Part shown: positions 9,097 through 17,616 of the stretch, in pieces
Layout of the letters: each line of letters starts with the position of its first letter
Numbering within the stretch: position 1 is the stretch's first letter
Assembly (NCBI RefSeq): GCF_000687455.2
Contig: NZ_JGVW01000095.1
Location: 1-64,000, forward strand
Reading direction: 5' to 3'
Origin: Burkholderia sp. lig30
GTDB taxonomy: Bacteria > Pseudomonadota > Gammaproteobacteria > Burkholderiales > Burkholderiaceae
DNA length: 64,000 nucleotides
The notes under the pieces: model-generated
Database searches by the model: none
Told to the model about the DNA's origin: nothing
What the model saw: the letters and a program-made list of their open reading frames with translations, nothing else
Program-made: the position numbers and the translations under genes

Positions 9097-10005
9097 ATGT
9101 GCGGAATCGTAGGATTGCTGGTGAAGACACCGGCATTGCGCGAGCGGCTCGGCGAGCTGATGGTGCCGATGCTGATCGGCATGACCGAGCGCGGCCCGGA
9201 TTCGGCCGGCCTCGCCGTGTTCGGCGATGCGGTCGGCGCGAGCCAGCGCAAGCTCAGCCTGTACTCCGGCTTCACGGACGAGGGTGAGCATTTCCCGTGG
9301 GACGTGCTGCTCGATCGCCTGAACGCGTCGCTCGACGCCACGGCGCGCATCGAGGCAAAGCGCAATCATGCGGTGCTGACCGTCCAGGGACAGGCCGACA
9401 CGGCCCGGCACTGGCTGCAGGAGCACTACCCGCGCATTTACGTGCTGTCGGCGGGGCGCTCGATCGATCTGTACAAGGACATCGGCTCGCCCGCCGAGGT
9501 CGCCGACCGCTATGCGTTCGCCGGCCTGAAGGGCTCGCACCTCGTCGGCCACACGCGGATGGCGACCGAGTCGGCCGTGACGCCCGATCGCGCGCACCCG
9601 TTTACGGCCGGCGAGGATTTCTGCCTCGTGCACAACGGCTCGCTGTCGAACCCGTACGGGGTGCGCCGCAAGCTCGAGCCGAAGGGCATCCATTTCGACA
9701 CCGACAACGACACCGAGGCCGCGTGCCGCTTCCTCGAATGGCGGCTGCGCGAGGGCGACGCGCTGCCGGTCGCGCTGCAGAAGGGCTTCGAGGAGCTCGA
9801 CGGCTTCTACACGTTCCTGATGGGCACCACGACCGAGCTGGCGCTGATCCGCGATCCGTTCGCGTGCAAGCCCGCCGTCGTCGCCGAGAACGACGACTAC
9901 GTCGCGATCGCGTCCGAGTTCCGCTCGCTCGCGCATCTGCCGGACATCAAGAACGCGAAGGTATTCGAACCCGCACCCGAGGAGATGTATGTATGGAACG
10001 CGTGA
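9097..10005 (+). CDS. glxB: Class II glutamine amidotransferase-like protein (GlxB/MgsA)
   Basis: The 302-residue protein is an Ntn-hydrolase glutaminase domain. It begins MCGIVGLLV, so Cys2 becomes the N-terminal nucleophile after Met removal. Further landmarks are GMTERGPDSAG near residue 30, HTRMATESAVTPDRAHPF and LVHNGSLSN. In methylotrophs this is MgsA, the amidotransferase part of N-methylglutamate synthase; in rhizobia it is GlxB. It starts 10 bp after glnT and its 3' end overlaps glxC by 13 bp, so the genes form one operon. It would release the amine from gamma-glutamyl-amide or glutamine for the FMN subunit. Confidence 0.88.
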   Translation: MCGIVGLLVKTPALRERLGELMVPMLIGMTERGPDSAGLAVFGDAVGASQRKLSLYSGFTDEGEHFPWDVLLDRLNASLDATARIEAKRNHAVLTVQGQADTARHWLQEHYPRIYVLSAGRSIDLYKDIGSPAEVADRYAFAGLKGSHLVGHTRMATESAVTPDRAHPFTAGEDFCLVHNGSLSNPYGVRRKLEPKGIHFDTDNDTEAACRFLEWRLREGDALPVALQKGFEELDGFYTFLMGTTTELALIRDPFACKPAVVAENDDYVAIASEFRSLAHLPDIKNAKVFEPAPEEMYVWNA

Positions 10006-10682
10006 CATTCGACCTTGAGCACGCATCGATCAGGGACGTCAACCAATTCCTGCACGGCAGCGCGGACGCGCTCGCGGGCAAGGAGGTCGTCGTGACGTCG
10101 CCGAACGGTGCGCACAACATCGCGGTCGGCGTCGATGCCGACGTGAAGATCCGCATCGAAGGACATGCCGGCTACTACGCGGGCGGCATGAACAAGCATG
10201 CGTCGATCGTGATCGACGGCAGCGCCGGCACCGGCGTCGCCGAGAACATGATGAGCGGCAAGGTGCACGTGAAGGGCTTCGCGTCGAACGGCGCGGGCGC
10301 GTCCGCGCACGGCGGGCTGCTCGTGATCGACGGCGACGCCGGGCTGCGCTGCGGGATTTCGCTGAAGGGCGGCGACATCGTCGTCGGCGGTTCGGTCGGC
10401 AGCTTCTCCGCGTTCATGGCGCAGGCCGGGCGCATGGTGATCTGCGGCGACGCCGGCGACGCGCTCGGCGATTCGCTGTACGAGGCCGTGCTGTACGTGA
10501 AGGGCGAGGTGAAATCGCTCGGCGCCGACGCGCAGTTCGAGCCGATGAGCGACGCGGATGTCAGCGCGGTCGCCGCGCTGCTCGACGCGGCCGGCCTGGA
10601 TCACGACCCGCGTGCGTTCAGGCGCATCGCGTCGGCCCGCACGCTGTATCACTGGAACGCAGACGCGGACCAGGAATATTGA
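9993..10682 (+). CDS. glxC: GltB C-terminal-domain-like protein (GlxC/MgsB)
   Basis: The product (229 residues) is a free-standing version of the glutamate synthase large-subunit C-terminal domain, a right-handed beta-helix built from G-X-X-G repeats. Repeats such as GHAGYYAGGMNKHASIVIDG and GLLVIDGDAGLRCGISLKGG cover residues 50-170. It has no catalytic residues of its own in relatives and is thought to bridge the amidotransferase and FMN subunits. The ATG at 9993 lies inside the end of glxB. The frame stays open far upstream, but the start is fixed by the protein's similarity beginning at MERVTFDLE and by the overlap. Confidence 0.85.
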   Translation: MERVTFDLEHASIRDVNQFLHGSADALAGKEVVVTSPNGAHNIAVGVDADVKIRIEGHAGYYAGGMNKHASIVIDGSAGTGVAENMMSGKVHVKGFASNGAGASAHGGLLVIDGDAGLRCGISLKGGDIVVGGSVGSFSAFMAQAGRMVICGDAGDALGDSLYEAVLYVKGEVKSLGADAQFEPMSDADVSAVAALLDAAGLDHDPRAFRRIASARTLYHWNADADQEY

Positions 10683-10708
10683 ATCCACTGCCTGTTCGGG
10701 AAAACGCC

Positions 10709-12070
10709 ATGGAAGCCAAACCCATTCATTTCGCTCGCTTGCAGCACGAAGAGTCGCACGGTTACGACCGCAAGACGATCGACTACATCCACACGGCCGC
10801 CCAGCGCGGTCTTTACGAGATCCGCGGGCTCGGGGCGAAGCGGCCGGTGCCGCATTTCGACGACCTGCTGTTCCTCGGCGCATCGCTGTCGCGCTATCCG
10901 CTCGAAGGCTATCGCGAGAAGTGCTCGACCGAGACCGTGCTCGGCACCCGCTTCGCGAAGAAGCCGATCGTGCTCGACATGCCGATCACGGTCGCCGGCA
11001 TGAGCTTCGGCGCGCTGTCGGCGAACGTGAAGGAGGCGCTCGGCCGCGCCGCGACGGCGGCCGGCACGTCGACGACGACCGGCGACGGCGGCATGACCCA
11101 GGAGGAGCGCCGCTCGTCGAAGACGCTCGTCTATCAATGCCTGCCGTCGCGCTACGGGTTCAATCCCGACGACGTGCGCCGCGCCGACGCGATCGAGGTC
11201 GTGATCGGCCAGGGCGCGAAGCCGGGCGGCGGCGGCATGCTGCTCGGGCAGAAGGTCAACCCGCGCGTGGCCGCGATGCGCACGCTGCCGGCGGGCGTCG
11301 ACCAGCGCTCCGCGAGCCGCCATCCTGACTGGACCGGCCCGGACGATCTCGCGATCAAGATCCAGGAGCTGCGCGAGATCACCGACTGGGAGAAGCCGAT
11401 CTACGTGAAGGTCGGCGCGACGCGCACGTTCAACGACGTGAAGCTCGCGGTGCATGCGGGCGCGGACGTCGTCGTGGTCGACGGGATGCAGGGCGGCACC
11501 GCCGCCACGCAGACCTGCTTCATCGAGAACGTCGGCATCCCGACGCTCGCCGCGGTTCGCCAGGCCGTCGACGCGCTCGAGGACCTGAACATGAAAGGCC
11601 AGGTGCAGTTGATCGTGTCCGGCGGCATCCGTACCGGCGCCGATGTCGCGAAGGCGCTCGCGCTCGGCGCGGACGCGGTGGCGATCGGGCAGGGCGTGCT
11701 GATGGCGCTCGGCTGCAACGGCGACACGTATTTCCAGGATGGCGCGCTGCATTCGGCCGTGGCGGACTATGCGGCGCTGAACACGTCGCCGGGGTTCTGC
11801 CACCACTGCCATACGGGCAAGTGCCCGGTCGGCGTGACGACGCAGGACGCGGTGCTCGAGCAGCGCGTGTATCCCGAGGAAGGCGCGCGCCGGGTACGCA
11901 ACTACCTGAAGACGCTGAACATGGAGCTGGCGACCATCGCGCGCGCGTGCGGCAAGCAGAACGTGCACCACCTGGAGCCGGAGGATCTCGTCGCGCTGAC
12001 GGTCGAGTCGGCCGCGATGGCGCGGGTGCCGCTCGCCGGCACGTCGTGGATACCGAGGCAGCGCGACTGA
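10709..12070 (+). CDS. glxD: FMN-binding glutamate synthase-like subunit (GlxD/MgsC)
   Basis: This is the catalytic FMN/iron-sulfur subunit of a glutamate synthase or N-methylglutamate synthase. The 453-residue barrel shows GMSFGALSANVKEALGRAA, the GAKPGGGGMLLGQKV phosphate-binding loop, and VDGMQGGTAATQ. The cysteine cluster CHHCHTGKCPVGVTTQ near residue 364 should bind the 3Fe-4S centre. The ATG at 10709 was chosen over an upstream TTG because a GGGAAAA site precedes it and the TTG would overlap glxC. Together glxB, glxC and glxD encode the three parts that are fused in GltB, here as separate genes. Confidence 0.88.
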   Translation: MEAKPIHFARLQHEESHGYDRKTIDYIHTAAQRGLYEIRGLGAKRPVPHFDDLLFLGASLSRYPLEGYREKCSTETVLGTRFAKKPIVLDMPITVAGMSFGALSANVKEALGRAATAAGTSTTTGDGGMTQEERRSSKTLVYQCLPSRYGFNPDDVRRADAIEVVIGQGAKPGGGGMLLGQKVNPRVAAMRTLPAGVDQRSASRHPDWTGPDDLAIKIQELREITDWEKPIYVKVGATRTFNDVKLAVHAGADVVVVDGMQGGTAATQTCFIENVGIPTLAAVRQAVDALEDLNMKGQVQLIVSGGIRTGADVAKALALGADAVAIGQGVLMALGCNGDTYFQDGALHSAVADYAALNTSPGFCHHCHTGKCPVGVTTQDAVLEQRVYPEEGARRVRNYLKTLNMELATIARACGKQNVHHLEPEDLVALTVESAAMARVPLAGTSWIPRQRD

Positions 12071-12201
12071 CGCGCACCGGGCCGCGTGCATCGCGCCGCA
12101 ACCCCGTCCGGGCCGGCCATGCGGGCGGTCCGCCTGATCCGTTTTGCGACGACGCAGGCTTTGCGAGAACGCCCGCGTCGCCATTTTCGAGGAATCGACG
12201 A

Positions 12202-13602
12202 ATGAAAAGAGTAATCGGATGGCTTGCATTGCTCGGGCTCGCGGCGTTCGCCGCGCCCGCGCTGGCGGACGGCGTCGCGGCGGGCGTGGCGCCCGTGCCG
12301 AACAAGGGCGACACGGCCTGGATGATCGTCGCGACGCTGCTCGTCGTGATGATGGCGGCGCCCGGGCTCGGGCTCTTTTACGGCGGCATGGTGCGCGCGA
12401 AGAACATGCTGTCGATCCTGATGCAGACGCTCGTGGTGTTCTGCGTGCTCGGCGTGCTGTGGGCCGTGTACGGATACAGCATTGCGTTCACCGAGGGCAA
12501 CGCGTTCTTCGGCGGTCTCGGCAAGGCGTTTCTCGTCGGCATCACGCCGGATTCGACTGCCGCGACGTTCAGCAAGGGCGTCGTGATTCCGGAATTCATC
12601 TACGTGTCGTTCCAGCTGACGTTCGCCGCGATCACGCCCGCGCTGATCGTCGGCGGCATCGCCGAGCGTGCGAAGTTCTCCGCAGTGCTGATGTTCATGG
12701 TGCTGTGGTTCACGTTCTCGTACCTGCCGATCGCGCACATGGTCTGGTACTGGGCCGGCCCGGACGCATACACGAGCGCGGCGGCGGGCGACAAGGCCAC
12801 CGCGACGGCGGGCTTCCTGTTCCAGAAGGGCGCGATCGATTTCGCCGGCGGCACTGTCGTTCACATCAATGCCGGGATCGCCGCGCTCGTCGGCGCGATC
12901 ATGATCGGCAAGCGCGTCGGGTTCGGCCGCGAGACGATGGCGCCGCACAGCCTGACCATGACGATGATCGGCGGGTCGCTGCTGTGGGTCGGCTGGTTCG
13001 GCTTCAACGTCGGCTCCGCGCTCGAGGCCAGCGGCGCGGCCACGCTGGCGTTCGTGACGACGCTGCTCGCGACGTGCGCGGCCACGGTCTCGTGGACATT
13101 CGTCGAGTGGACGATGAAGAAGAAGCCGTCGATGCTCGGCGCGGTGTCGGGCGCGATCGCGGGCCTCGTCGTGATCACGCCCGCATGCGGTTTCGTCGGC
13201 CCGATGGGCGCGATCGCGATGGGCCTGATCGCGGGCGTGGTGTGCTATTGGGGCGTGAACGGGCTCAAGCGCCTGATCGGCGTCGACGATTCGCTCGACG
13301 TATTCGGTGTGCACTGCCTTGGCGGAATCACGGGCGCGCTCTTGACCGGCGTCTTCGCGTCGCCGTCGCTCGGCGGCACGGGCGTCTACGACTATGTCGC
13401 GAACAAGGTGGCCGACTATCACATCGTCGACCAGCTGATCGCGCAGTGCTGGGGCGTCGGCACGTCGCTCGTCTGGTCGGCCGTCGTGTCGGTCGTCGCG
13501 TTCAAGCTGGTCGACATGACGATCGGCCTGCGCGTCGAGCAGGAGGACGAGCGCGAAGGGCTCGACGTCAGCGCGCACGGCGAAACCGCTTACCACTCTT
13601 GA
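12202..13602 (+). CDS. amt: Ammonium/methylammonium transporter
   Basis: The 466-residue Amt family channel has a cleavable signal peptide (about residues 1-22, ending PALA-DG) and eleven predicted membrane helices. Visible Amt landmarks include GLGLFYGGMVRAKN, FAGGTVVHINAGIAALVGA with the first pore histidine region, FNVGSALEA and DVFGVHCLGGITGALLTGVF with the second. It follows glxD by 131 bp in the same direction. Amt proteins also conduct methylammonium, which would fit a methylamine-scavenging operon. No glnK gene follows, unlike the usual glnK-amtB pair, which suggests regulation separate from general nitrogen control. Confidence 0.93.
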   Translation: MKRVIGWLALLGLAAFAAPALADGVAAGVAPVPNKGDTAWMIVATLLVVMMAAPGLGLFYGGMVRAKNMLSILMQTLVVFCVLGVLWAVYGYSIAFTEGNAFFGGLGKAFLVGITPDSTAATFSKGVVIPEFIYVSFQLTFAAITPALIVGGIAERAKFSAVLMFMVLWFTFSYLPIAHMVWYWAGPDAYTSAAAGDKATATAGFLFQKGAIDFAGGTVVHINAGIAALVGAIMIGKRVGFGRETMAPHSLTMTMIGGSLLWVGWFGFNVGSALEASGAATLAFVTTLLATCAATVSWTFVEWTMKKKPSMLGAVSGAIAGLVVITPACGFVGPMGAIAMGLIAGVVCYWGVNGLKRLIGVDDSLDVFGVHCLGGITGALLTGVFASPSLGGTGVYDYVANKVADYHIVDQLIAQCWGVGTSLVWSAVVSVVAFKLVDMTIGLRVEQEDEREGLDVSAHGETAYHS

Positions 13603-14284
13603 GCATCCGCGGGCCGGCGGTGCGTTCCGTGTTCCGCCGGGCGTCAGTCTATCCGTTCGCCTATATATATAGATACGGGCGGCGGCGTTCGTGTCGTAGC
13701 CGAGGAGGCGAGCGGCCGGGGCGCCCGTTACAGGAAAGCCCGCGGGGCCGCCGGTGTGGCCTGGACGGGCAATGGACAGCCGGCGGGCCGGGCGTCGGGT
13801 GCGCCGCGGGCGTCGCCAGCCGCCATGGGCTGCGACCGATCGGCGCACCTGGCCGCCGCCGCTGACTCGCGCGGGTGTTGCGCCGATGTCAGGGCACTTT
13901 GACCTTCCGGGTAGAATTCGGTAAAAATTGCCGGATTCACTGACCTCCTCGCACGCCGTTTGTTGTTTATATGCAACCGTCAAGACAGTGACATGAAAGA
14001 ATGGTTGGATGGAGGTGACCAAAAAGCCCACGTCAAGATGGCAAAAAATATTGTCAAAACAAATACTTATGGGGTTCGTGCGGGGGGATTATTTCTAAAT
14101 CAGGAAAAAGTTATTTCTTTATTTGCGAATGGCGGCCCTAGGGTACACCCCTAAACTCACGGTTCCAGAACGGGCAACTATCCGGGCGCAGCCAGCAGGA
14201 CCGATGGCGTTTCCGGGCGGTTGCAGACCGTTTACTGAAACAGGTCGCAAGACCTGCCTCTTTTTATAGAAGGGAGCTCCACGA
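13603..14284. other. Long AT-rich leader between amt and the porin
   Basis: No gene could be supported in these 680 bp. The part from about 13900 to 14150 is clearly more AT-rich than the rest of the window. It includes a 53-codon open frame from ATG 13993 to 14154 with codons unlike neighbouring genes and no visible ribosome site; I regard it as noncoding. The stretch probably carries the strong promoter and long 5' leader of the porin, and it ends with a terminator-like hairpin at 14241. Confidence 0.5.
14241..14265 (+). terminator. Hairpin plus T-run in the porin leader (attenuator-like)
   Basis: CAGGTC and GACCTG form a perfect 6-bp stem closed by a GCAA tetraloop, followed by CCTC and five T residues. 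The T-run ends only 19 bp before the porin ATG. It has the form of a weak intrinsic terminator, placed inside the leader of a gene that must be strongly expressed. It could attenuate the porin, end a short upstream RNA, or simply stabilise the mRNA. Confidence 0.5.
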
Positions 14285-15358
14285 ATGAAGAAGACTCTGA
14301 TCGTTGCAGCAGCTGCAGCATCGTTCGCAACCGTCGCTCACGCGCAAAGCAGCGTCACGCTGTACGGCGTGCTCGACGCAGGCATCACGTACCAAAGCAA
14401 CGTCGCCAGCAAGGATCGCTGGGCGATGGGCAATGGCATCGACCAAAGCCGCTTCGGCCTGCGTGGTTCGGAAGACCTCGGTGGCGGCCTGAAGGCAATC
14501 TTCACGTTGGAAAGCGGCTTCAACATCGGTAACGGCCGCTTCGCGAACAACAACGGCATGTTCAACCGCCAGGCTTTCGTTGGCCTGTCGAGCAACTACG
14601 GCACGGTTACGCTGGGCCGTCAGTATGACTCCGTCCAGGACTACCTCGCTCCGCTGACCGCAACGGGCAGCTGGGGTGGCACGTACTTCGCTCACCCGCT
14701 CAACAACGACAACCTGAGCACGGACGGCGGCTACGCAGCTAACAACACCATCAAGTTCGCGAGCGCGAACTACGCTGGCCTGCAATTCGGCGGCACGTAC
14801 TCGTTCTCGAACAACACGAACTTCGGCAACAACCGTGCATACAGCGGCGGCGTGTCGTACCAGTTCCAAGGCCTGAAGGTCGCGGGTGCGTTCTCGCAAG
14901 CGAACAACCCGGGTACGGCGGCGAACGGCGCGATTGACGCAGTGAACGTGCAAGGTCGCGTGCGCACGTACGGTGCTGGCGCATCGTATGCATTCGGCCC
15001 GGCAGAAGTCGGCGCAGCATGGACGCAATCGCGCCTCGACAGCACGGTCACCGGCTCGGTCCGCGCTGACAACTACGAAGTCAACGGCAAGTACAACCTG
15101 ACGCCGGCTCTGGGTCTGGGCATTGCTTACACGTACACGAACGCTCGCCTGGGTGGCGATACCAGCGCTCACTGGAACCAAGTCGGCCTGCAGGCTGACT
15201 ACGCGCTGTCGAAGCGCACCGACGTGTACGCACAAGCTGTGTACCAGCGTGCAAGCGGCGCGAACGCAGCCATCTACAACGGCGGTGCTCTGAGCGATCA
15301 GCTGAGCTCGTCGATCAACCAAACCGCAGCAACGGTTGGTCTGCGTCACCGCTTCTAA
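14285..15358 (+). CDS. Gram-negative porin (OmpC-like, Burkholderia type)
   Basis: This is an outer-membrane general diffusion porin. The 357-residue precursor has a signal peptide ending AHA-QSS at residue 20, then the typical SSVTLYGVLDAGITYQSN first strand, an FGLRGSEDLGGGLKAIFTLE segment, a FNRQAFVGLSSNYGTVTLGR turn, and a C-terminal strand ending in RHRF with the terminal Phe needed for Bam-dependent assembly. Codon use differs from its neighbours, with more GCT, CAA and GGT codons, as expected of a very highly expressed gene. A strong ribosome site (GGGAGCTCCACG) precedes the ATG, and a perfect terminator follows the stop. Confidence 0.95.
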   Translation: MKKTLIVAAAAASFATVAHAQSSVTLYGVLDAGITYQSNVASKDRWAMGNGIDQSRFGLRGSEDLGGGLKAIFTLESGFNIGNGRFANNNGMFNRQAFVGLSSNYGTVTLGRQYDSVQDYLAPLTATGSWGGTYFAHPLNNDNLSTDGGYAANNTIKFASANYAGLQFGGTYSFSNNTNFGNNRAYSGGVSYQFQGLKVAGAFSQANNPGTAANGAIDAVNVQGRVRTYGAGASYAFGPAEVGAAWTQSRLDSTVTGSVRADNYEVNGKYNLTPALGLGIAYTYTNARLGGDTSAHWNQVGLQADYALSKRTDVYAQAVYQRASGANAAIYNGGALSDQLSSSINQTAATVGLRHRF

Positions 15359-15384
15359 GCGTGACGGCTGGGTAACCAGCTTCG

Positions 15385-15412
15385 AAAAAGCCGCCTTCGG
15401 GCGGCTTTTTTT
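15385..15412 (+). terminator. Rho-independent terminator of the porin
   Basis: An 11-bp perfect stem (AAAAAGCCGCC pairing with GGCGGCTTTTT) is closed by a TTCG loop and runs into seven T residues, 27 bp after the porin stop. It should be very efficient, and the A-run on its other side could also let it act on the minus strand. Confidence 0.9.
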
Positions 15413-15483
15413 ATGCGCGCAACGAATGCGACGGTTGCCGTGCGCCAGCTCACGCATGACGCGTGCCGCCGTTCTCCAGATGC

Positions 15484-15514
15484 AAAAAAGCGAGGCCCGT
15501 CCGCGGCGCCTCGC
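15484..15514 (-). terminator. Rho-independent terminator of rnk
   Basis: On the minus strand the arms GCGAGGC and GCCTCGC enclose an 11-nt loop and are followed by six T residues. It lies about 50 bp after the rnk stop. Confidence 0.75.
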
Positions 15515-15564
15515 TTCGTCATGGTGGGCGGAACCCGCGCCGCCAGCGGCGCGCGGCCGCCGCG

Positions 15565-15963
15565 TCAGCGCGTGTATTCGCCGTTGGCCTCCGGCTGGAA
15601 CACGATTTCGACGACCTTCATCGGCTTCTCGATGCCGCTGGGCTGCATCACCTTCACCAGTTGGCCGCGCTGCGTGCCGAGCAGCGCCATGCCCACCGGC
15701 GAGAAGACGTTCAGGCGCCCGTGCTCGAGGCTGGCGTCTTCCGGATAGACGATCGTCCAGGTCGTGCGGTCCTGCGTGGCTTCGTCGACGAGCGTGATCG
15801 TCGAATTCATCGTGACGACGTTCGACTTGATGGCGTCCGGCTCGACGATGTCGGCGTGCTCGAGCAGCGTATCGAGCAGGCTCTGGAAGCGCGGGTTGTG
15901 CTCGGCGTGTTTTTCGAGGCGCGCGACGTCGAGTTCAGTCAACTGGTAAAGGCGTTTCTTCAT
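15565..15963 (-). CDS. rnk: Nucleoside diphosphate kinase regulator Rnk
   Basis: The protein (132 residues) belongs to the Rnk/GreA C-terminal family, which binds RNA polymerase near the secondary channel without cleaving RNA. It has a short helical N-terminal part (residues 1-45) instead of a full Gre coiled coil, then the FKBP-like C-terminal domain with TIVYPEDASLEHGRLNVFSP and VGMALLG around residues 70-95. An exact name match to Rnk is likely from length and layout. It stands alone, with its own terminator, and diverges from a long noncoding stretch. Confidence 0.88.
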   Translation of the reverse strand: MKKRLYQLTELDVARLEKHAEHNPRFQSLLDTLLEHADIVEPDAIKSNVVTMNSTITLVDEATQDRTTWTIVYPEDASLEHGRLNVFSPVGMALLGTQRGQLVKVMQPSGIEKPMKVVEIVFQPEANGEYTR

Positions 15964-16483
15964 GGCAATTCTCCAAATGATCGGCAGGGCAGGCGTGGCT
16001 TACCTGTGTGGATCGCCCGGAGCCTGCCTGGCGGCGGCTCCGGAAAGGAGACTGGGCCGTCAGATCAAGCGCCGGGCATCGGCCAGCGGAGCCGAAGCCA
16101 TGCGTCGAGTGCGGAACGGGGCCGGCGTGCCGGCGTGTGCGCGCGCGCCGGCCGAACCGAGCGGCGAAGGAGCGGAGGGTGAGCGGGCGCGCATGATGGG
16201 GCGTGAATCGTCGATGGAAATGCAATCTTACGATTTTACAACATATTCTGACAAACCCTGCAGGCCAGCGTGTCAGCCATTTGCAAGAGATTGTTGCCGA
16301 AATGATGCAATTGGAATGCCAATGTTCGCGTAATGGTTAAACATATTTGCTGTTTCCGAAACAGTTTGTGTCGAAACAAAGGGTTTCCCCTTGGTGGGGT
16401 GGCGGCTAGACTGGATTCAATCGCTTCGGACAGTGCTGCCGGGAGCGACGCCATAACACAACAAGTTTCGGAGGTAAGTCACC
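15964..16483. other. Intergenic region between rnk and the DUF4148 gene
   Basis: No gene is supported here. The second half (about 16215-16380) is relatively AT-rich and holds a perfect 15-bp palindrome at 16350-16364. A possible but weak promoter for the DUF4148 gene is TTTCCC (16384-16389), 17 bp, TAGACT. Confidence 0.4.
16350..16364. promoter_or_regulatory. Operator-like palindrome CTGTTTCCGAAACAG
   Basis: The arms CTGTTTC and GAAACAG are perfect and enclose one base. A further half site, TCGAAACA, follows at 16371. It lies about 120 bp before the DUF4148 gene, upstream of the possible promoter. The regulator is unknown. Confidence 0.5.
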
Positions 16484-16813
16484 ATGAAGTCGATCATCTA
16501 CGCGGCAATTGCCGCATCCGCGCTTGCCGTCCCGCTCGCGTCGTTCGCACAGGCGGGCGAGCCGGTCACGCGCGACCAGGTCAAGGCCGAGCTTCTCCAG
16601 CTCGAGCGGAACGGCTACCAGCCCGAAGCCAGCGATGCGCAGTATCCGGCCAACATCCAGGCTGCCGAGGCGCGCATCCAGCCGGCGCAACAGCAGACGC
16701 TGGCCCGCGCGGACACGAGCGGTTTCGGTGCGATGCCGGCGAGCGAGGGCCAGTCGGGCCGCCGCATGATGTCGGCGCCGAACCCGGTCAACTCGATCTA
16801 CTTCGGCCAGTAA
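16484..16813 (+). CDS. DUF4148 domain secreted protein
   Basis: The small exported protein (109 residues) is of the DUF4148 family, abundant in Burkholderia and of unknown function. It has a signal peptide ending SFA-QAGEP near residue 22, then the family core VTRDQVKAELLQLERNGYQP that gives the domain its name, and a low-complexity Gln/Ala tail. A GGAGGTAAGTCACC ribosome site precedes the start. The gene has its own strong terminator and is probably monocistronic. Relatives are commonly induced by stress, but nothing in this sequence proves that. Confidence 0.85.
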   Translation: MKSIIYAAIAASALAVPLASFAQAGEPVTRDQVKAELLQLERNGYQPEASDAQYPANIQAAEARIQPAQQQTLARADTSGFGAMPASEGQSGRRMMSAPNPVNSIYFGQ

Positions 16814-16927
16814 CGAACACGGAACTGTCGACGAGCGCGGCACGACGATGCGCTTGCGCGCGAATGGCGTGCTGCTTTCGCGGCAGAAACGGGCAGGACC
16901 TCCGTCGCCGCATCCCGGCGGCTTTAC

Positions 16928-16959
16928 GCCCAGACGCGTATCGCGTTTGGGCCTTTTTT
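16928..16959 (+). terminator. Rho-independent terminator after the DUF4148 gene
   Basis: GCCCAGACGCG pairs with CGCGTTTGGGC (one G-U pair) around a TAT loop, followed by C and six T residues. It lies between the DUF4148 gene and the convergent CBS-domain gene. Confidence 0.88.
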
Positions 16960-16976
16960 GCTGGGATGCGCGGCGT

Positions 16977-17438
16977 TCAGACGGACGTGACCGCGGGCGT
17001 GCCGTGGATGTAGCGCTCGAGCTGGCTGATCGTGAACTGCTGATCGGCGATCACGCTCTTGACCAGGTCGCCGATCGAGATGAGGCCGATCAGCTTGCCG
17101 TCGTCGAGCACGGGGAGGTGGCGCATCCGGTGTTCGGTCATCAACGCCATGCACGCGTCGCTCGATTGCTGCGGCTCGACGTAGCGCACCTTGGCGGTCA
17201 TGATTTCCTCGACCCGCGTGGCCTTCGACGAGCGATCCAGCAGCACGATCTTGCGCGCGTAGTCGCGCTCGGTGACGATGCCCGCGATGTCGTCGCCGTC
17301 CATCACCAGCAGTGCGCCGATGCCTTTTTCCGCCATCAGCCTGATGGCGTCGTAGACGAGATCGGTCTTCCTGACGGTGTAGACGGTACGGCCCGAATCC
17401 GGCTTGGCTCTGAGAATCTGCGCGACAGTCGTACTCAT
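16977..17438 (-). CDS. Tandem CBS-domain protein
   Basis: The 153-residue protein consists almost entirely of two CBS domains (about residues 15-75 and 83-145), which bind adenine nucleotides and act as energy sensors. Landmarks are LVYDAIRLMAEKGIGALLVM and GIVTERDYARKIVL in the first repeat, and CMALMTEHRMRHLPVLDDGK with GLISIGDLVKSVI in the second. There is no attached enzyme or channel domain. It is convergent with the DUF4148 gene and divergent from ribA. Its partner protein is unknown. Confidence 0.9.
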   Translation of the reverse strand: MSTTVAQILRAKPDSGRTVYTVRKTDLVYDAIRLMAEKGIGALLVMDGDDIAGIVTERDYARKIVLLDRSSKATRVEEIMTAKVRYVEPQQSSDACMALMTEHRMRHLPVLDDGKLIGLISIGDLVKSVIADQQFTISQLERYIHGTPAVTSV

Positions 17439-17616
17439 ACGCTTCCTCCGTGTGCTGGGCGATAAAGGGAAGACGGAACGTGCTGCGTGTCGCCCGGTGA
17501 GACCAGTATAGATCGGGCCGGCAACGGCACGCGCGTTGCAGATTGCAGATTAGCGGTAAACTTCCGTCACGTGCCATCCAGAACATTCCTTAATTTCTAA
17601 TCGTTCGATTCAATTC

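Noticed and set aside
11902-14031. 709-codon minus-strand open frame opposite amt
   Set aside because: It is rich in Arg, Asp and His with no domain and lies opposite the clear Amt gene; a shadow frame.
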